From Flexilinea flocculi (GTDB lineage: Bacteria > Chloroflexota > Anaerolineae > Anaerolineales > Anaerolineaceae): a stretch of DNA of 64,000 bases. The notes below the pieces were generated by a model. The model ran no database searches and was not told where the DNA came from. It was given only the letters and a program-made list of their open reading frames with translations. Within the stretch, counting starts at the first letter, position 1; each line of letters opens with the position of its first letter. Made by a program: the position numbers and the translations under genes. The stretch covers positions 1 through 64,000 of the forward strand of contig NZ_DF968179.1 of the NCBI RefSeq assembly GCF_001192795.1. Reading direction: 5' to 3'. Below are positions 42,918-52,002 of this stretch, in pieces.

Positions 42918-45538
42918 CGCTATTTTTCTTATTAGCTGCCTTCGAAAGCATCCTTTCCGGAATTTTATTAGCGACAATTCCTTCCGATTCAAAAAACGGG
43001 TTATGGTTTGGCTTTACCCTCGAAAGATGGCTGATGCTATCCTTCTTTGTGCTTTTAACATTCTTTTTTTTAGGAACATACCTTGTACTAAGAAAAAAGC
43101 AACGTTTTTTTAACCGTTTCATTCGTTTCAGCGAAAATCACCTGAAATGGCTGCTTTGGATTTTCGTCATTCTTTTCTGGATTATGTTCTTTTTGTTTTT
43201 TATGCCGGCGTATCGATTTTCGCATTTTCAGGCATATTACCAGCGGCTGCGTCCCTTTTTTCTGTTTGGATTCCTTTCAGGATTAACCGGCTTGATTACA
43301 CTAGTTTTCCAGTTTCCTGCCAAATTCCCGCCATTTTTAAAAATCTTTAAATTTTCAAAACCAATTAATAAACCATTTCTGGTTTTCTTTGGCTGCTTCA
43401 TAATCCTTTTCTTGTTTATCAGACTCAGCGGCTGGGGGATTACGCCGGGAAAAGAAGCCTGGTATGCAAATGCTGTCCCGTTGGAAAGCCTGCAAGTTGT
43501 TCTTATTTTGGCATTTTATATATTATTGTTATTTATGATAAATAAATACAATAATATTATTCGATTCTTTTCTAATCGTGTTGTACTATTTTTCTTACTG
43601 TGGGGAATTGCAGCGTTGATTTGGGGCTTGGCGCCAATGGAGAGACATTTCTTCGCTCCAGGACCTTATCCTCCTAATAATGAATTTTACCCATATTCGG
43701 ATGCTGTTTTCAATGATTTATCGGCGCAATCGGCGCTTGATGGATATGGTTTTAATTTCCATTCGCTTGTTTTCAAACCGGTAGTAACCTTTATTATTTT
43801 TATATGCCATGTGATCACCGGAAATCAAATGAATGAATCCATTATGCTGCAAAGTGCAATGTATGCAATTCTGCCTGCGATTCTTTTTCTGTTTGCTTCG
43901 GCCTTAGCCGGAATTCCCTGCGGGATTTTAGCTTCGGTATTCATGATGCTTCAGGAATGGAATGCTTTGAATACAACACACATTTTAACGATTCATTCCC
44001 GGTTACAGATGAGCGAATTTACTTCCCAGATCATTCTGGCAGCTTTATGCTTTTTTGTTTTCCAATGGTTTCAGAAAGGCAAATACCGTTATCGTTATGC
44101 AGCTGCAGCAGGCGGAATGGCTGCTTTTGGAATTTATACACGCTATAACATGCTGGGTGTTGTTTTTGCCATTGTATTTCTTGCGGTCATCTTTTTTTGG
44201 AAATCAAAAAGACAAATATTTCGATCATTAATCGTTTTTGTTATAGCATTGGTCATAAGCGCTTCCCCATGGTTATATCGTTCCTATCAAATAACAGGTT
44301 TATTTTTACCGGAAATAACCGGATCCTTTCGGGCGGTTGTTATCGATCAACGATTGAAACCGCTGCTCGAAGAATCTGGCGATGTCAAAGATCAGGAACA
44401 AAAACAGGCGATCATATCAGAAACGCAACCACAACCGACACTTGTACCCCAAGAAGAAACAAGCAAGCCGGAAATATCGACGGTTTCGGAAGAGAAAGAA
44501 ACAGAACGTGGAAAAACACTTTCTCTTCAGATTCATCCGCTCATTGACACCTTAGGCAACCATTTTTTTCATAATCTAAGCGCAATTTTTTTCATCCCGC
44601 CAATTCAAATTCAATTTGACAATCTGGAACATCTGTATACGAATAAGGATTCAGTTTGGGCAGACGGCTGGAACGGATCGCACACTTGGCAACAGGTAGT
44701 CTTTATTTTTCTCAATTTTCTGTTGTTAAGTTATGGCTTTTCGTTTCTATGGAAACGTTTTTCATTTTCAGGGATTTCATTTACGCTTTTAGTTCTATCC
44801 TATGCAGCCAGTCTGGGTTTGGCCAGAACATCCGGAGGCAGATATCTGGTCCCGATGAATTGGAGCATGATTCTGTTATACGCTATCAGTCTCAACGCTG
44901 TGATCCAGACTTGTATTGACAAATTATCACAAACAAAAAACAGCATTCCCCTGCAAAAAAAAATTCCGCCATCGGCTGATCCATGGAACCGGCATGAATT
45001 TTTTCCGATCATTAAGGTAATATTCATTTTTTTCCTGTTCTTTTTTTCGATGGTACAAGTGGAGAAATGGATTCCTGAATCGCTAACTCCGCTATCATCC
45101 AATCAAATTATTGACACTTTTCAGAAAGAAACGGATATCACTGCTGATTGGGAAAATGTCCGTAATCAAATCACCGAAAAGAAGATGTTTGCGCTGCAGG
45201 GAAAAGCTTTGTATCCCCGTTTTTATTACTTTAAAACCGGCGAACATGGTACGGATAAAGCTTTTCAATATAAAGATTATTCAAGACTGATTTTTAAACT
45301 AATCGGGAAAAATCAAATCTTGGATCTGGTCATGCCGATCAATACGATCCCGGATGTATTTCCTCAAAACTCCGATGTACTGGCGTTAGTTTGTAAAGAA
45401 AGCCATTACATTGATGTACTGGCGCTGACTGGAAAAACCTCGGATGGGAAGATGTTCACATATATTCGAAATCCGTTACGCGAATTATCCTGCCCTGTTT
45501 CTGAACCTGTTTGTACCGGCATCGAAAACTGTTATTAA
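42872..45538 (+). CDS. Large membrane protein, GT39/GT-C glycosyltransferase-like
   Basis: The protein has 888 residues starting at a TTG, within 46 bp of the preceding gene's end. It has around thirteen hydrophobic segments. The loop FYPYSDAVFNDLSAQSALDG lies where GT-C enzymes carry the catalytic acidic residue of the first extracytoplasmic loop. A hydrophilic stretch of about 45 residues rich in Gln, Glu, Lys and Pro (QKQAIISETQPQPTLVPQEE) is inserted mid-protein, and a Cys-containing tail follows (CPVSEPVCTGIENCY). It may transfer sugars from a lipid carrier outside the cell. No specific family match can be named. Confidence 0.65.
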   Translation: MEKRKFNPKYRTAPITLFFLLAAFESILSGILLATIPSDSKNGLWFGFTLERWLMLSFFVLLTFFFLGTYLVLRKKQRFFNRFIRFSENHLKWLLWIFVILFWIMFFLFFMPAYRFSHFQAYYQRLRPFFLFGFLSGLTGLITLVFQFPAKFPPFLKIFKFSKPINKPFLVFFGCFIILFLFIRLSGWGITPGKEAWYANAVPLESLQVVLILAFYILLLFMINKYNNIIRFFSNRVVLFFLLWGIAALIWGLAPMERHFFAPGPYPPNNEFYPYSDAVFNDLSAQSALDGYGFNFHSLVFKPVVTFIIFICHVITGNQMNESIMLQSAMYAILPAILFLFASALAGIPCGILASVFMMLQEWNALNTTHILTIHSRLQMSEFTSQIILAALCFFVFQWFQKGKYRYRYAAAAGGMAAFGIYTRYNMLGVVFAIVFLAVIFFWKSKRQIFRSLIVFVIALVISASPWLYRSYQITGLFLPEITGSFRAVVIDQRLKPLLEESGDVKDQEQKQAIISETQPQPTLVPQEETSKPEISTVSEEKETERGKTLSLQIHPLIDTLGNHFFHNLSAIFFIPPIQIQFDNLEHLYTNKDSVWADGWNGSHTWQQVVFIFLNFLLLSYGFSFLWKRFSFSGISFTLLVLSYAASLGLARTSGGRYLVPMNWSMILLYAISLNAVIQTCIDKLSQTKNSIPLQKKIPPSADPWNRHEFFPIIKVIFIFFLFFFSMVQVEKWIPESLTPLSSNQIIDTFQKETDITADWENVRNQITEKKMFALQGKALYPRFYYFKTGEHGTDKAFQYKDYSRLIFKLIGKNQILDLVMPINTIPDVFPQNSDVLALVCKESHYIDVLALTGKTSDGKMFTYIRNPLRELSCPVSEPVCTGIENCY

Positions 45539-46674
45539 TGACTTGATGGTTGAAGGACTTCAAAAAAAACTTTTTCATACGCTTCTGCTGTCTTCTTCAT
45601 ATCAAAGCGTTGTGCGAATTCTATGCTGTTTTTTCGAAATCGCATCAGCATTTCCGATTCCTGTAATAGAAGCGACAAGTCTCGGACAAAACCATTAGTA
45701 TCCTCAGGCTCCTCTATAAAACCATTTTCACCGGCAGTTACAATTTCGGGATTCCCACCGGCTGAACTTAGTATTAATGCTAAGCCACAACTCATCGCCT
45801 GGATGCCAACCACTGGCAATCCTTCATTTTTTGAAGGTAAAAAGAGAATATCGCTGTTCTTAAAGATATCAATCACTTCTTCGGGAGTTTTCCAGCCAGG
45901 AATTGAAAATCGATCCTCCAAGCCTGCAGATTGGATCAGTGTGATAATGGAGTCTTTATCTTGTCCTTCGCCAATTAATGTACAATGCCAGGGCAAATCC
46001 TTTATTTTTTCGCAAGTCCGGATGATTTGATTAAGATTCTTTTGTGGGACAAATCTGCCGGCAAATACAATCTGCGGAACTGCATGCAGTTGGACAGAAG
46101 ACGCTTTTATTTTTTGGTAATCGACTCCGTTTGGAATCACCTGAATCGGAACATCGTAGGTTTCTAATGCAATTTTTCGGGAGTATTCACTGACGGCGAT
46201 AACTTTCGCCGCCTGCTTCCAGATAGGAGGAGTTAAAGGTCTGACAAAACGAAACCATTGACCGGTTTTTTCCGGAGAAGCTCCAGGGATATCGCCCAGA
46301 TGCACTGTAAGGACGTAGGGGATTTTTTTCAATTTTGAAACGAGTAAAGCAACCGGTCCACCGGGGACAGCAAAATGAACATGAATCATATCGGGCTGGA
46401 AGTCTTTCATCTTAAATAGACAATACCAAACCGCTGACAGAATGAATCCGGTCATCGCTTTCATTTTCGCACGGAACGGTTCCGTCCTGAATGATGATAA
46501 ACGGATAATCTCAATGCCATTCCAAATCTCTTTATGAGGCAAATCCCCATAATGTGCGCTGATTATCCGAACTTGATGCCCATTTTTTACCCATTCGGCG
46601 GATAAGTCGCGCGCAATTGGACCACCCCCGCCCCCAATAGGGGGAAACTCATGAATAATTACCAGGATTCTCAT
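45535..46674 (-). CDS. Family 4 glycosyltransferase
   Basis: The protein has 379 residues. The N-terminus MRILVIIHEFPPIGGGGGPI is the acceptor-side glycine loop; KVIAVSEYSRKIALETYDVP and VIPNGVDYQKI follow. The donor half has VFAGRFVPQKNLNQIIRTCE and DILFLPSKNEGLPVVGIQAM. It converges with the gene at 42872 (4-bp overlap of the ends) and its ATG overlaps the stop of the GT2 gene by one base (TGATG), so the two are a coupled pair. Confidence 0.9.
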   Translation of the reverse strand: MRILVIIHEFPPIGGGGGPIARDLSAEWVKNGHQVRIISAHYGDLPHKEIWNGIEIIRLSSFRTEPFRAKMKAMTGFILSAVWYCLFKMKDFQPDMIHVHFAVPGGPVALLVSKLKKIPYVLTVHLGDIPGASPEKTGQWFRFVRPLTPPIWKQAAKVIAVSEYSRKIALETYDVPIQVIPNGVDYQKIKASSVQLHAVPQIVFAGRFVPQKNLNQIIRTCEKIKDLPWHCTLIGEGQDKDSIITLIQSAGLEDRFSIPGWKTPEEVIDIFKNSDILFLPSKNEGLPVVGIQAMSCGLALILSSAGGNPEIVTAGENGFIEEPEDTNGFVRDLSLLLQESEMLMRFRKNSIEFAQRFDMKKTAEAYEKVFFEVLQPSSH

Positions 46675-47633
46675 CAGTCCGTTTTATCTTTAGAATCAAA
46701 ATTGATCATCTTTCGAACATAATAGGTCTTTTTATCCTGAGACTCGTAATATGCTCTGGTTAATAACTCTGCGATCAATCCCATCAGAATCGATTGAAAA
46801 CCTAAAATAAAGATCATGGCGCTCATTTGGAATAAAGGAGATTCCATGACGGAAACACCCCAAAACAGTCTGCGAATTGCAAGAAACAACAACACACAAC
46901 CGCTGATGCCAGACAAGACTAATCCAGTTCCTCCAAAGAGATAAATGGGTTTATTGGCATAACTGGATAAAAATTTTACTGTGAACAGATCCAGGATGAC
47001 TTTTGCTGTTCGTTCCATCCCATAATTTGCTTTGCCAAATTTGCGTGGATGATGCGTAACCGGCATTTCCATAATTTTTGCACCAACCGAGTTAGCAAAA
47101 GCCGGTATGAAGCGATGCATTTCGCCATATAAACGATATCCTGTCAAAACCTCGCGGCGGTACGCCTTTAGTGTGCAGCCATAATCATGAAGAGAAACAC
47201 CGGTAACCTTACAAATGATTTTATTCGCAATCCGTGAAGGAATGGTTCTTACGAGACTGTCTTTCCGATCTTTTCTCCATCCGCTGACCAGATCATAACC
47301 TTCCTCAATTTTTTCAAGCATCCGCGGGATATCCACCGGATCATTTTGCAGATCGGCATCCATCAGGACGATAATATCGCCTGAAGCGTGATCCACTCCG
47401 GCAGCGATTGCTGCTGTCTGACCAAAATTTCTCCTGAGGGATACGATTTTTACTCGCTGTGGATCAGCCATGGCAATCTTCTCCAACGCGAGCAAAGATT
47501 CGTCAACTGAGCCATCATCGACCAGAATAAATTCCCAATCTGAAATATTCTTTAATGCTTCTTTAACAGCGTCATACAACAAAGGAATATTGTCATGTTC
47601 GTTATAAACCGGAGCAATCACAGATAGGTACAT
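46674..47633 (-). CDS. Family 2 glycosyltransferase, DPM1/ArnC-like, with two membrane helices
   Basis: The protein has 319 residues. The GT2 domain carries YLSVIAPVYNEHDNIPLLYD, FILVDDGSVDESL, VLMDADLQNDP and VSGWRKDRKDS. Two C-terminal helices (IYLFGGTGLVLSGISGCVLL; FQMSAMIFILGFQSILMGLI) match polyprenyl-phosphate sugar synthases. The likely product is a polyprenyl-phosphate-linked monosaccharide used by GT-C enzymes such as the protein at 42872. It is transcribed before the GT4 gene. Confidence 0.92.
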   Translation of the reverse strand: MYLSVIAPVYNEHDNIPLLYDAVKEALKNISDWEFILVDDGSVDESLLALEKIAMADPQRVKIVSLRRNFGQTAAIAAGVDHASGDIIVLMDADLQNDPVDIPRMLEKIEEGYDLVSGWRKDRKDSLVRTIPSRIANKIICKVTGVSLHDYGCTLKAYRREVLTGYRLYGEMHRFIPAFANSVGAKIMEMPVTHHPRKFGKANYGMERTAKVILDLFTVKFLSSYANKPIYLFGGTGLVLSGISGCVLLFLAIRRLFWGVSVMESPLFQMSAMIFILGFQSILMGLIAELLTRAYYESQDKKTYYVRKMINFDSKDKTD

Positions 47634-47659
47634 AGAAAAATAATCTCCGTTCTTTCTTC

Positions 47660-49558
47660 TTATTCGTCAATATTGATAGAAGCCCATTCTTCAATCATTT
47701 GATTTAGTTGATCCTGAAGCGCATTATATTCCAATCCCAACTTAGCGATTGCCTCAAAATCAAGACTTTTATCTTCAAGTTTTGTCCCAATAAGGCTGCA
47801 TTCTTCTTCTAATTTTTGAATTTCCTCTTCGAGGAAACTCTTTTTTTGTTTCTTTTTTCGATCCGATTGCAATGAAACGTTTTGGGCTGGCGCTTTATAG
47901 TTTTTTTCCTGTTTTATGATGACAGATTTCGCGTTTTGGGCTTCATCTTTCTGTTTAAGCCATTCTTTATATTGGCTGTAGGTTCCCTGATAAAGTTGCA
48001 GCGTCTTCTTTTTTGGCAACACCTCCCAGATTTGGGTGGCAATGCCGTCAATCAAAAAGCGATCATGAGAAACCAATATGATTGTACCGTTAAAGTCTTT
48101 TAATACGGATTGAAGCACTTCCTGTGATTCAATATCAAGATGATTCATCGGTTCATCCAGCATCAGCAAATTCGCACCCTGCAAAGCCAATATAGCCAAT
48201 GCTAAGCGACCTCTTTCGCCTCCTGATAAGATTTTTACTGGTTTATAAATGTCATCTCCAGTAAAATGAAAACGCGCTAAATAGGAACGGATCTCTGATG
48301 GAAGCATCTGCGGTGAAACCGTTTGAATCTCATCCATTAAATCTGAATCGGGATGGAGTCCTTCATGCGCCTGGGCAAAATATCCGATTTTCAAGTTAGA
48401 GCCAAGTTGAACATTTCCGGAAAGCGGTGGAATTTGCGCCAAAATCGTTTTAATTAACGTTGTTTTCCCCACACCATTCGGACCAATCACCGCGGCACAT
48501 TCTCCCCGCACCAATGTCAGATCTGGCAGCGAGAATAAGACTTTCTGATCATCCTGATAACCGATTTTGACATCTTTGGTTCGCAAAACAAGATCACCAG
48601 AACGTAAATCGGAAGATAAGTTCAAACGAATCGATTTTTCCGTTCGCGGTTTTGTAATTTTTGCATCTTTCAGCATTCGTTCCAGACGCGTTCTTCTACC
48701 TTGTGCCTGACGTGTATTCTGTCCTTCAAGATTTCGGCGAATATATTCTTCCTCTTTTTCGATAAAAGCCTGCTGTGCTTCAAATTCCTGCAGGTGGCGA
48801 ACATACCTCTCTTCCCGCTGCGCCAGATAAGCACTGTAATTACCATGATACGTTTCAAATTCAGGAGAAAGCTCCCAAATGATGTTCACGGTTTGATCTA
48901 AAAAATACCGATCATGAGAAACCATTAAAACAGCGCCAGAAAAATCTTTCAAAAAAGATTCCAGCCACTCAATAGCACTGATATCCAAATGATTAGTAGG
49001 TTCATCAAAAACCAGTAAATCCGGATCACTTAACAGTATTTTTGCGATATAGGCTCTGGTTTTCTGTCCACCAGAAAGTTGATTCCACGGGCGATTTTCC
49101 TCACCATTTTTCAGTCCAAGACCCTGCAGCACTTGTTTGACTCGCGCCTCAAATTGATAACCGCCTTTTTCTTCAAATAATATTTGAAGACGTCCATAAT
49201 CATCAAGCACAGACTGATCATAATTCTTCTCCTGCATTTCCTTTTCCAGAGCAATCATCTTTCCCTGAATGGAATCCAGATCAGAGAAAAGGGATAAACA
49301 CTCTTCCATCGGTGTACGAGCATACGAAACGTTAATTTGCTGTGGCAAATAACCGATACGAGTGTTTTTCGCACGAATTACAGATCCGCTGTCAGGAGAT
49401 TCCAAACCGAGCAAAATCTTTAAGAGCGTTGTTTTTCCAGAACCATTCGCTCCAACAAAGCCGATACGAGCTTTATGCGGGACAGAAAGGGAAATGGATG
49501 AAAGAATATCATTATCTCCAAAAGATTTCGAAATATTGTTAGCAGTAATCAATGGCAT
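47660..49558 (-). CDS. ABC-F family ATPase
   Basis: The protein has 632 residues from the ATG at 49558 (MPLITANNISKSFGDN). Two ATPase domains: Walker A GANGSGKTTLLK and GPNGVGKTTLIK, signatures LSGGQKTRAYIAK and LSGGERGRLALAI, Walker B LLVFDEPTNHLD and LLMLDEPMNHLD. Between them is the Glu/Arg-rich linker (IEKEEEYIRRNLEGQNTRQA) and at the C-terminus a coiled coil. There is no membrane domain. Members act on ribosomes as translation factors or in antibiotic protection; the subgroup is not resolved here. There is no ribosome site near the ATG; the 5' flank carries the parS site. Confidence 0.92.
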   Translation of the reverse strand: MPLITANNISKSFGDNDILSSISLSVPHKARIGFVGANGSGKTTLLKILLGLESPDSGSVIRAKNTRIGYLPQQINVSYARTPMEECLSLFSDLDSIQGKMIALEKEMQEKNYDQSVLDDYGRLQILFEEKGGYQFEARVKQVLQGLGLKNGEENRPWNQLSGGQKTRAYIAKILLSDPDLLVFDEPTNHLDISAIEWLESFLKDFSGAVLMVSHDRYFLDQTVNIIWELSPEFETYHGNYSAYLAQREERYVRHLQEFEAQQAFIEKEEEYIRRNLEGQNTRQAQGRRTRLERMLKDAKITKPRTEKSIRLNLSSDLRSGDLVLRTKDVKIGYQDDQKVLFSLPDLTLVRGECAAVIGPNGVGKTTLIKTILAQIPPLSGNVQLGSNLKIGYFAQAHEGLHPDSDLMDEIQTVSPQMLPSEIRSYLARFHFTGDDIYKPVKILSGGERGRLALAILALQGANLLMLDEPMNHLDIESQEVLQSVLKDFNGTIILVSHDRFLIDGIATQIWEVLPKKKTLQLYQGTYSQYKEWLKQKDEAQNAKSVIIKQEKNYKAPAQNVSLQSDRKKKQKKSFLEEEIQKLEEECSLIGTKLEDKSLDFEAIAKLGLEYNALQDQLNQMIEEWASINIDE

Positions 49559-49599
49559 AGCGATTATAATTTTCCTACCGAAGTATACCACTCTGAAAA

Positions 49600-49615
49600 T
49601 GTTTCACGTGAAACA
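49600..49615. other. parS centromere site
   Basis: TGTTTCACGTGAAACA is a perfect 16-bp palindrome and a full match to the consensus ParB-binding site of Bacillus and many other bacteria. It lies in the 102-bp gap between the divergent ABC-F and cyclophilin genes. ParB loads CTP-dependently at such sites and recruits SMC; parS sites normally cluster around the replication origin. parA and parB are not in the window. Confidence 0.9.
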
Positions 49616-49660
49616 TAAAAGGGAAATACGCGGATTCTTATTCAGATAAGTTGAGGATGT

Positions 49661-50173
49661 ATGTCGAATCATAAAAAATGGTCTCAGAAACCTGATTACT
49701 CATTGGATCTCACAAAGAAATACACAGCCACTATTTGTACAGATCTGGGCGATATTATTATATCGTTGTTTGCCGATAAGGTTCCTATGACCGTAAATAA
49801 TTTTGTATTCCTTGCTAATGAAGGATATTTTGATAATACGATTTTTCATCGCGTGATTCCCGGTTTTATGGCGCAGGCAGGAGATCCAACGGGAACGGGT
49901 ATGGGCGGTCCCGGGTACCAATTTAAAGATGAATTCCATCCTGATTTAAAACATTCCAAGCCAGGAATTCTCTCTATGGCAAATGCGGGTCCGAATACGA
50001 ATGGTTCTCAATTTTTTATTACACATGTCCCTACTCCATGGTTAGATGGAAAGCACGCTGTTTTTGGCGAGGTAATTTCCGGTATGGATGTGGTTTTAAG
50101 CATTCCTGCGCATGATCCGCGTATGAATACACCAGCTGGAAAAATTTTAACCATTAATATTTTGACTATTTAA
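49661..50173 (+). CDS. Cyclophilin-type peptidyl-prolyl isomerase
   Basis: The protein has 170 residues. [19 protein letters not shown] contains the catalytic Arg; [20 protein letters not shown] and [14 protein letters not shown] complete the fold. There is no signal peptide, so it acts in the cytoplasm. It is a standard single-domain enzyme for proline isomerisation. GAGG is eleven bases before the ATG. Confidence 0.95.
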   Translation: MSNHKKWSQKPDYSLDLTKKYTATICTDLGDIIISLFADKVPMTVNNFVFLANEGYFDNTIFHRVIPGFMAQAGDPTGTGMGGPGYQFKDEFHPDLKHSKPGILSMANAGPNTNGSQFFITHVPTPWLDGKHAVFGEVISGMDVVLSIPAHDPRMNTPAGKILTINILTI

Positions 50174-50207
50174 TTTTATTTTATCTTAATTATCATTATT
50201 TAAATGA

Positions 50208-50236
50208 TTGTCAGGATTTTTATTTTGTGATATCCT
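50208..50236 (+). promoter_or_regulatory. Sigma-70-type promoter for the ferredoxin gene
   Basis: TTGTCA (50208-50213) and TATCCT (50231-50236) are separated by 17 bp and lie 37 bp before the ferredoxin ATG. Confidence 0.5.
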
Positions 50237-50273
50237 ATCTAAAATTATGTAATAAAAAATTCGAGGTGTAGCT

Positions 50274-50447
50274 ATGGCTTATAAGATTAATGCTGATGAA
50301 TGTATCGATTGTGGTGCATGTGAGTCGGAATGCCCTGAAAACGCAATTTCCGAAGCTGATGGTCATATGGAAATCAATCCGGATCTTTGTATCGAATGTG
50401 GCAACTGCGCTGAAGTTTGTCCTGTAGGCGCACCGACAAAACAGTAG
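50274..50447 (+). CDS. 2[4Fe-4S] ferredoxin
   Basis: The protein has 57 residues. The two cluster motifs are [12 protein letters not shown] and [12 protein letters not shown], each a CxxCxxCxxxCP. This is a clostridial-type electron carrier for anaerobic metabolism. GAGGTG is placed seven bases before the ATG. It forms a single-gene unit with its own promoter and a strong terminator just downstream. Confidence 0.96.
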   Translation: MAYKINADECIDCGACESECPENAISEADGHMEINPDLCIECGNCAEVCPVGAPTKQ

Positions 50448-50460
50448 CGTTGATTATTAA

Positions 50461-50498
50461 AAAAAAAGGAATCTGCAAATAACAGATTCCTTTTTTTT
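50461..50498 (+). terminator. Rho-independent terminator of the ferredoxin gene
   Basis: GGAATCTG and CAGATTCC pair around the loop CAAATAA, extended by an A-run and a T-run of eight, giving a stem of about 15 bp. It begins 13 bp after the stop. Confidence 0.9.
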
Positions 50499-50514
50499 GT
50501 TTCTATTCATCTAC

Positions 50515-50690
50515 ACATTTTTATAAATATTTTAATAAATATATTCTTTATAGTATAGCTTGTGGAAAATGTGGACAAAGTTTTTCATCCAAAGGAATTC
50601 CTTTGAAAAAAAGGCTTATCTTAAAAATTAATATCTGTGGAATGACCTTAGAATCAATGGGAAAGAAAAAGGATCAAATGTGGAGAAAAA
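50515..50690. other. AT-rich stretch with a cluster of DnaA-box-like 9-mers (candidate origin-type region)
   Basis: Four TGTGGA-type 9-mers in one orientation occur within 127 bp: TGTGGAAAA (50561-50569), TGTGGACAA (50570-50578, directly adjacent), TGTGGAATG (50636-50644) and TGTGGAGAA (50679-50687). The consensus DnaA box is TGTGGATAA; three differ by one base. About 45 bp of nearly pure A/T (50515-50558) precede them, as an unwinding element would. A 14-bp palindrome AAAGGAATTCCTTT is at 50591-50604. parS is about 950 bp away. dnaA is absent from the window. Confidence 0.45.
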
Positions 50691-50731
50691 CGCATTCTTC
50701 AGAAAATAAGTAGTATTCAACAAATAGAAAA

Positions 50732-50763
50732 AAAAGAATCCACAGTTCTTTGTGGATTCTTTT
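50732..50763 (-). terminator. Rho-independent terminator of the nucleotidyltransferase gene
   Basis: AAAAGAATCCACA (50732-50744) and TGTGGATTCTTTT (50751-50763) form a perfect 13-bp stem with a 6-base loop. On the minus strand it is followed by a run of eight T. It overlaps the stop codon of the gene it serves. Confidence 0.85.
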
Positions 50764-51790
50764 AAAGATAGATGGAAGAATTTTCATCAATGCCTTGTTT
50801 TTTCCCCCATTCAAGAATGCTCTCTTCAATAAGGTCAAGATAGTTGTCAACTTGTTTCCTTCTTTTCTCTAAAAATTGAGGTCCAATCTCAATAAAAGAA
50901 CAGAAAGAATGGAAATATTCGTTTTCATCCAACTGATATAACTGAATAATTCGGCTCCAACTTTTTGCGATCAGCCATAATGCTCCAGGGATAAGTTCTT
51001 TCCACAAGCTTTCCACAGCTTTTGTATAATACAACAGCCGATCGGCATGATAACGGATATCATAGTTTACAAGCTCGTTATTCCCAAAATAATCAAGGTA
51101 ATATTTCCAGGAATTGAAGAAATAATCGTAATAAGGAGAAGGATCTTTCTCTCCAATCATCAATCCATATAATTCTCCGGATAAATCTTTCTTATCAATC
51201 GCTTCGGCTTTGCTACGGAAATTTCGCATTAATAAACGATCGGTTAATGGCGAACTGCTTAAACATACGACAGCATTCGAGGCGTTTTCTAAAATCTGGA
51301 GATATTGTTGAACAAAAGAACTTTCCTGAATGATTGATCCCGAGGACAATTCAAGCCATTTTTTCTTTGCTTCATTCAGAAACTGTAAAGATCGCAGGAT
51401 TACGTTTTCGGCCAGAAAAAAATTCGCTTCCAGCGAGGCTTGTGTGAATTTGAACCAATGCCCCCTTTCATATAACAGGATGGGATCAAAGCATAACGAT
51501 GAACCTATCCAAGGATCCGTTCTTAATCTTCTGGGTGGAATAAAAAAGTTTTGGTCGAGATGAAGAATATCAAAAGAAATTTCTGGAGATATTTTTTGGA
51601 TCTCCCGCCGCTGAACGGTATATTCTTCATGGACAATTACCAGATCGATATCCGTTGTTCCATTGATTAATGGTTCGGCTGATGTCATCGAACCAGTCAG
51701 ATAAATACACAGTAAACCGCGATCCTGGTGAATTTTTTTGTTGACGTAACTTTTTGTATAATTGATGAGGCTTTCTTTTGTAACCCGCAT
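50762..51790 (-). CDS. Nucleotidyltransferase-domain protein
   Basis: The protein has 342 residues. The N-terminal fold has LTGSMTSAEPLINGTTDIDL, the GS(x)DxD signature of polymerase-beta-type nucleotidyltransferases, in which Asp-x-Asp binds metal. The remaining 220 residues are alpha-helical without a recognised domain. Relatives include aminoglycoside nucleotidyltransferases and many uncharacterised proteins; the substrate is unknown. It has its own terminator and a 212-bp gap upstream. The start at 51790 is preceded by no clear ribosome site. Confidence 0.7.
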   Translation of the reverse strand: MRVTKESLINYTKSYVNKKIHQDRGLLCIYLTGSMTSAEPLINGTTDIDLVIVHEEYTVQRREIQKISPEISFDILHLDQNFFIPPRRLRTDPWIGSSLCFDPILLYERGHWFKFTQASLEANFFLAENVILRSLQFLNEAKKKWLELSSGSIIQESSFVQQYLQILENASNAVVCLSSSPLTDRLLMRNFRSKAEAIDKKDLSGELYGLMIGEKDPSPYYDYFFNSWKYYLDYFGNNELVNYDIRYHADRLLYYTKAVESLWKELIPGALWLIAKSWSRIIQLYQLDENEYFHSFCSFIEIGPQFLEKRRKQVDNYLDLIEESILEWGKKQGIDENSSIYL

Positions 51791-51931
51791 GTTTTTATTT
51801 TATTTGTTTTCTGCTGATTTTTCAAATCCAAACACATTCCGGAGTTATCCTTTGGGAGATGAAAAGAATTCTTTCATTATTCAATAAGTCAATCCAAATT
51901 TTGAATCGATGGATCCGGACAGTGCTTGGAA

Positions 51932-51989
51932 TCAGGAAATACTTCCTGACAGTGATGGATTGATGGCACAGGGCTATCAATCCATCACT
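51932..51989. terminator. Two adjacent hairpins downstream of pepF
   Basis: A 14-bp perfect stem (AGTGATGGATTGAT 51951-51964, ATCAATCCATCACT 51976-51989, 11-base loop) is followed at once on the minus strand by a 7-bp stem (TCAGGAA/TTCCTGA, 51932-51949). There is no T-run after either, so classical intrinsic termination is uncertain; RNA protection is another option. Confidence 0.45.
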
Positions 51990-52002
51990 ACGAATCAGAT
52001 TA

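Noticed and set aside
50995-51020. Two CTTTCCACA strings inside the nucleotidyltransferase gene as further DnaA boxes
   Set aside because: Each has two mismatches to the DnaA box and they are within coding sequence; too weak to count.
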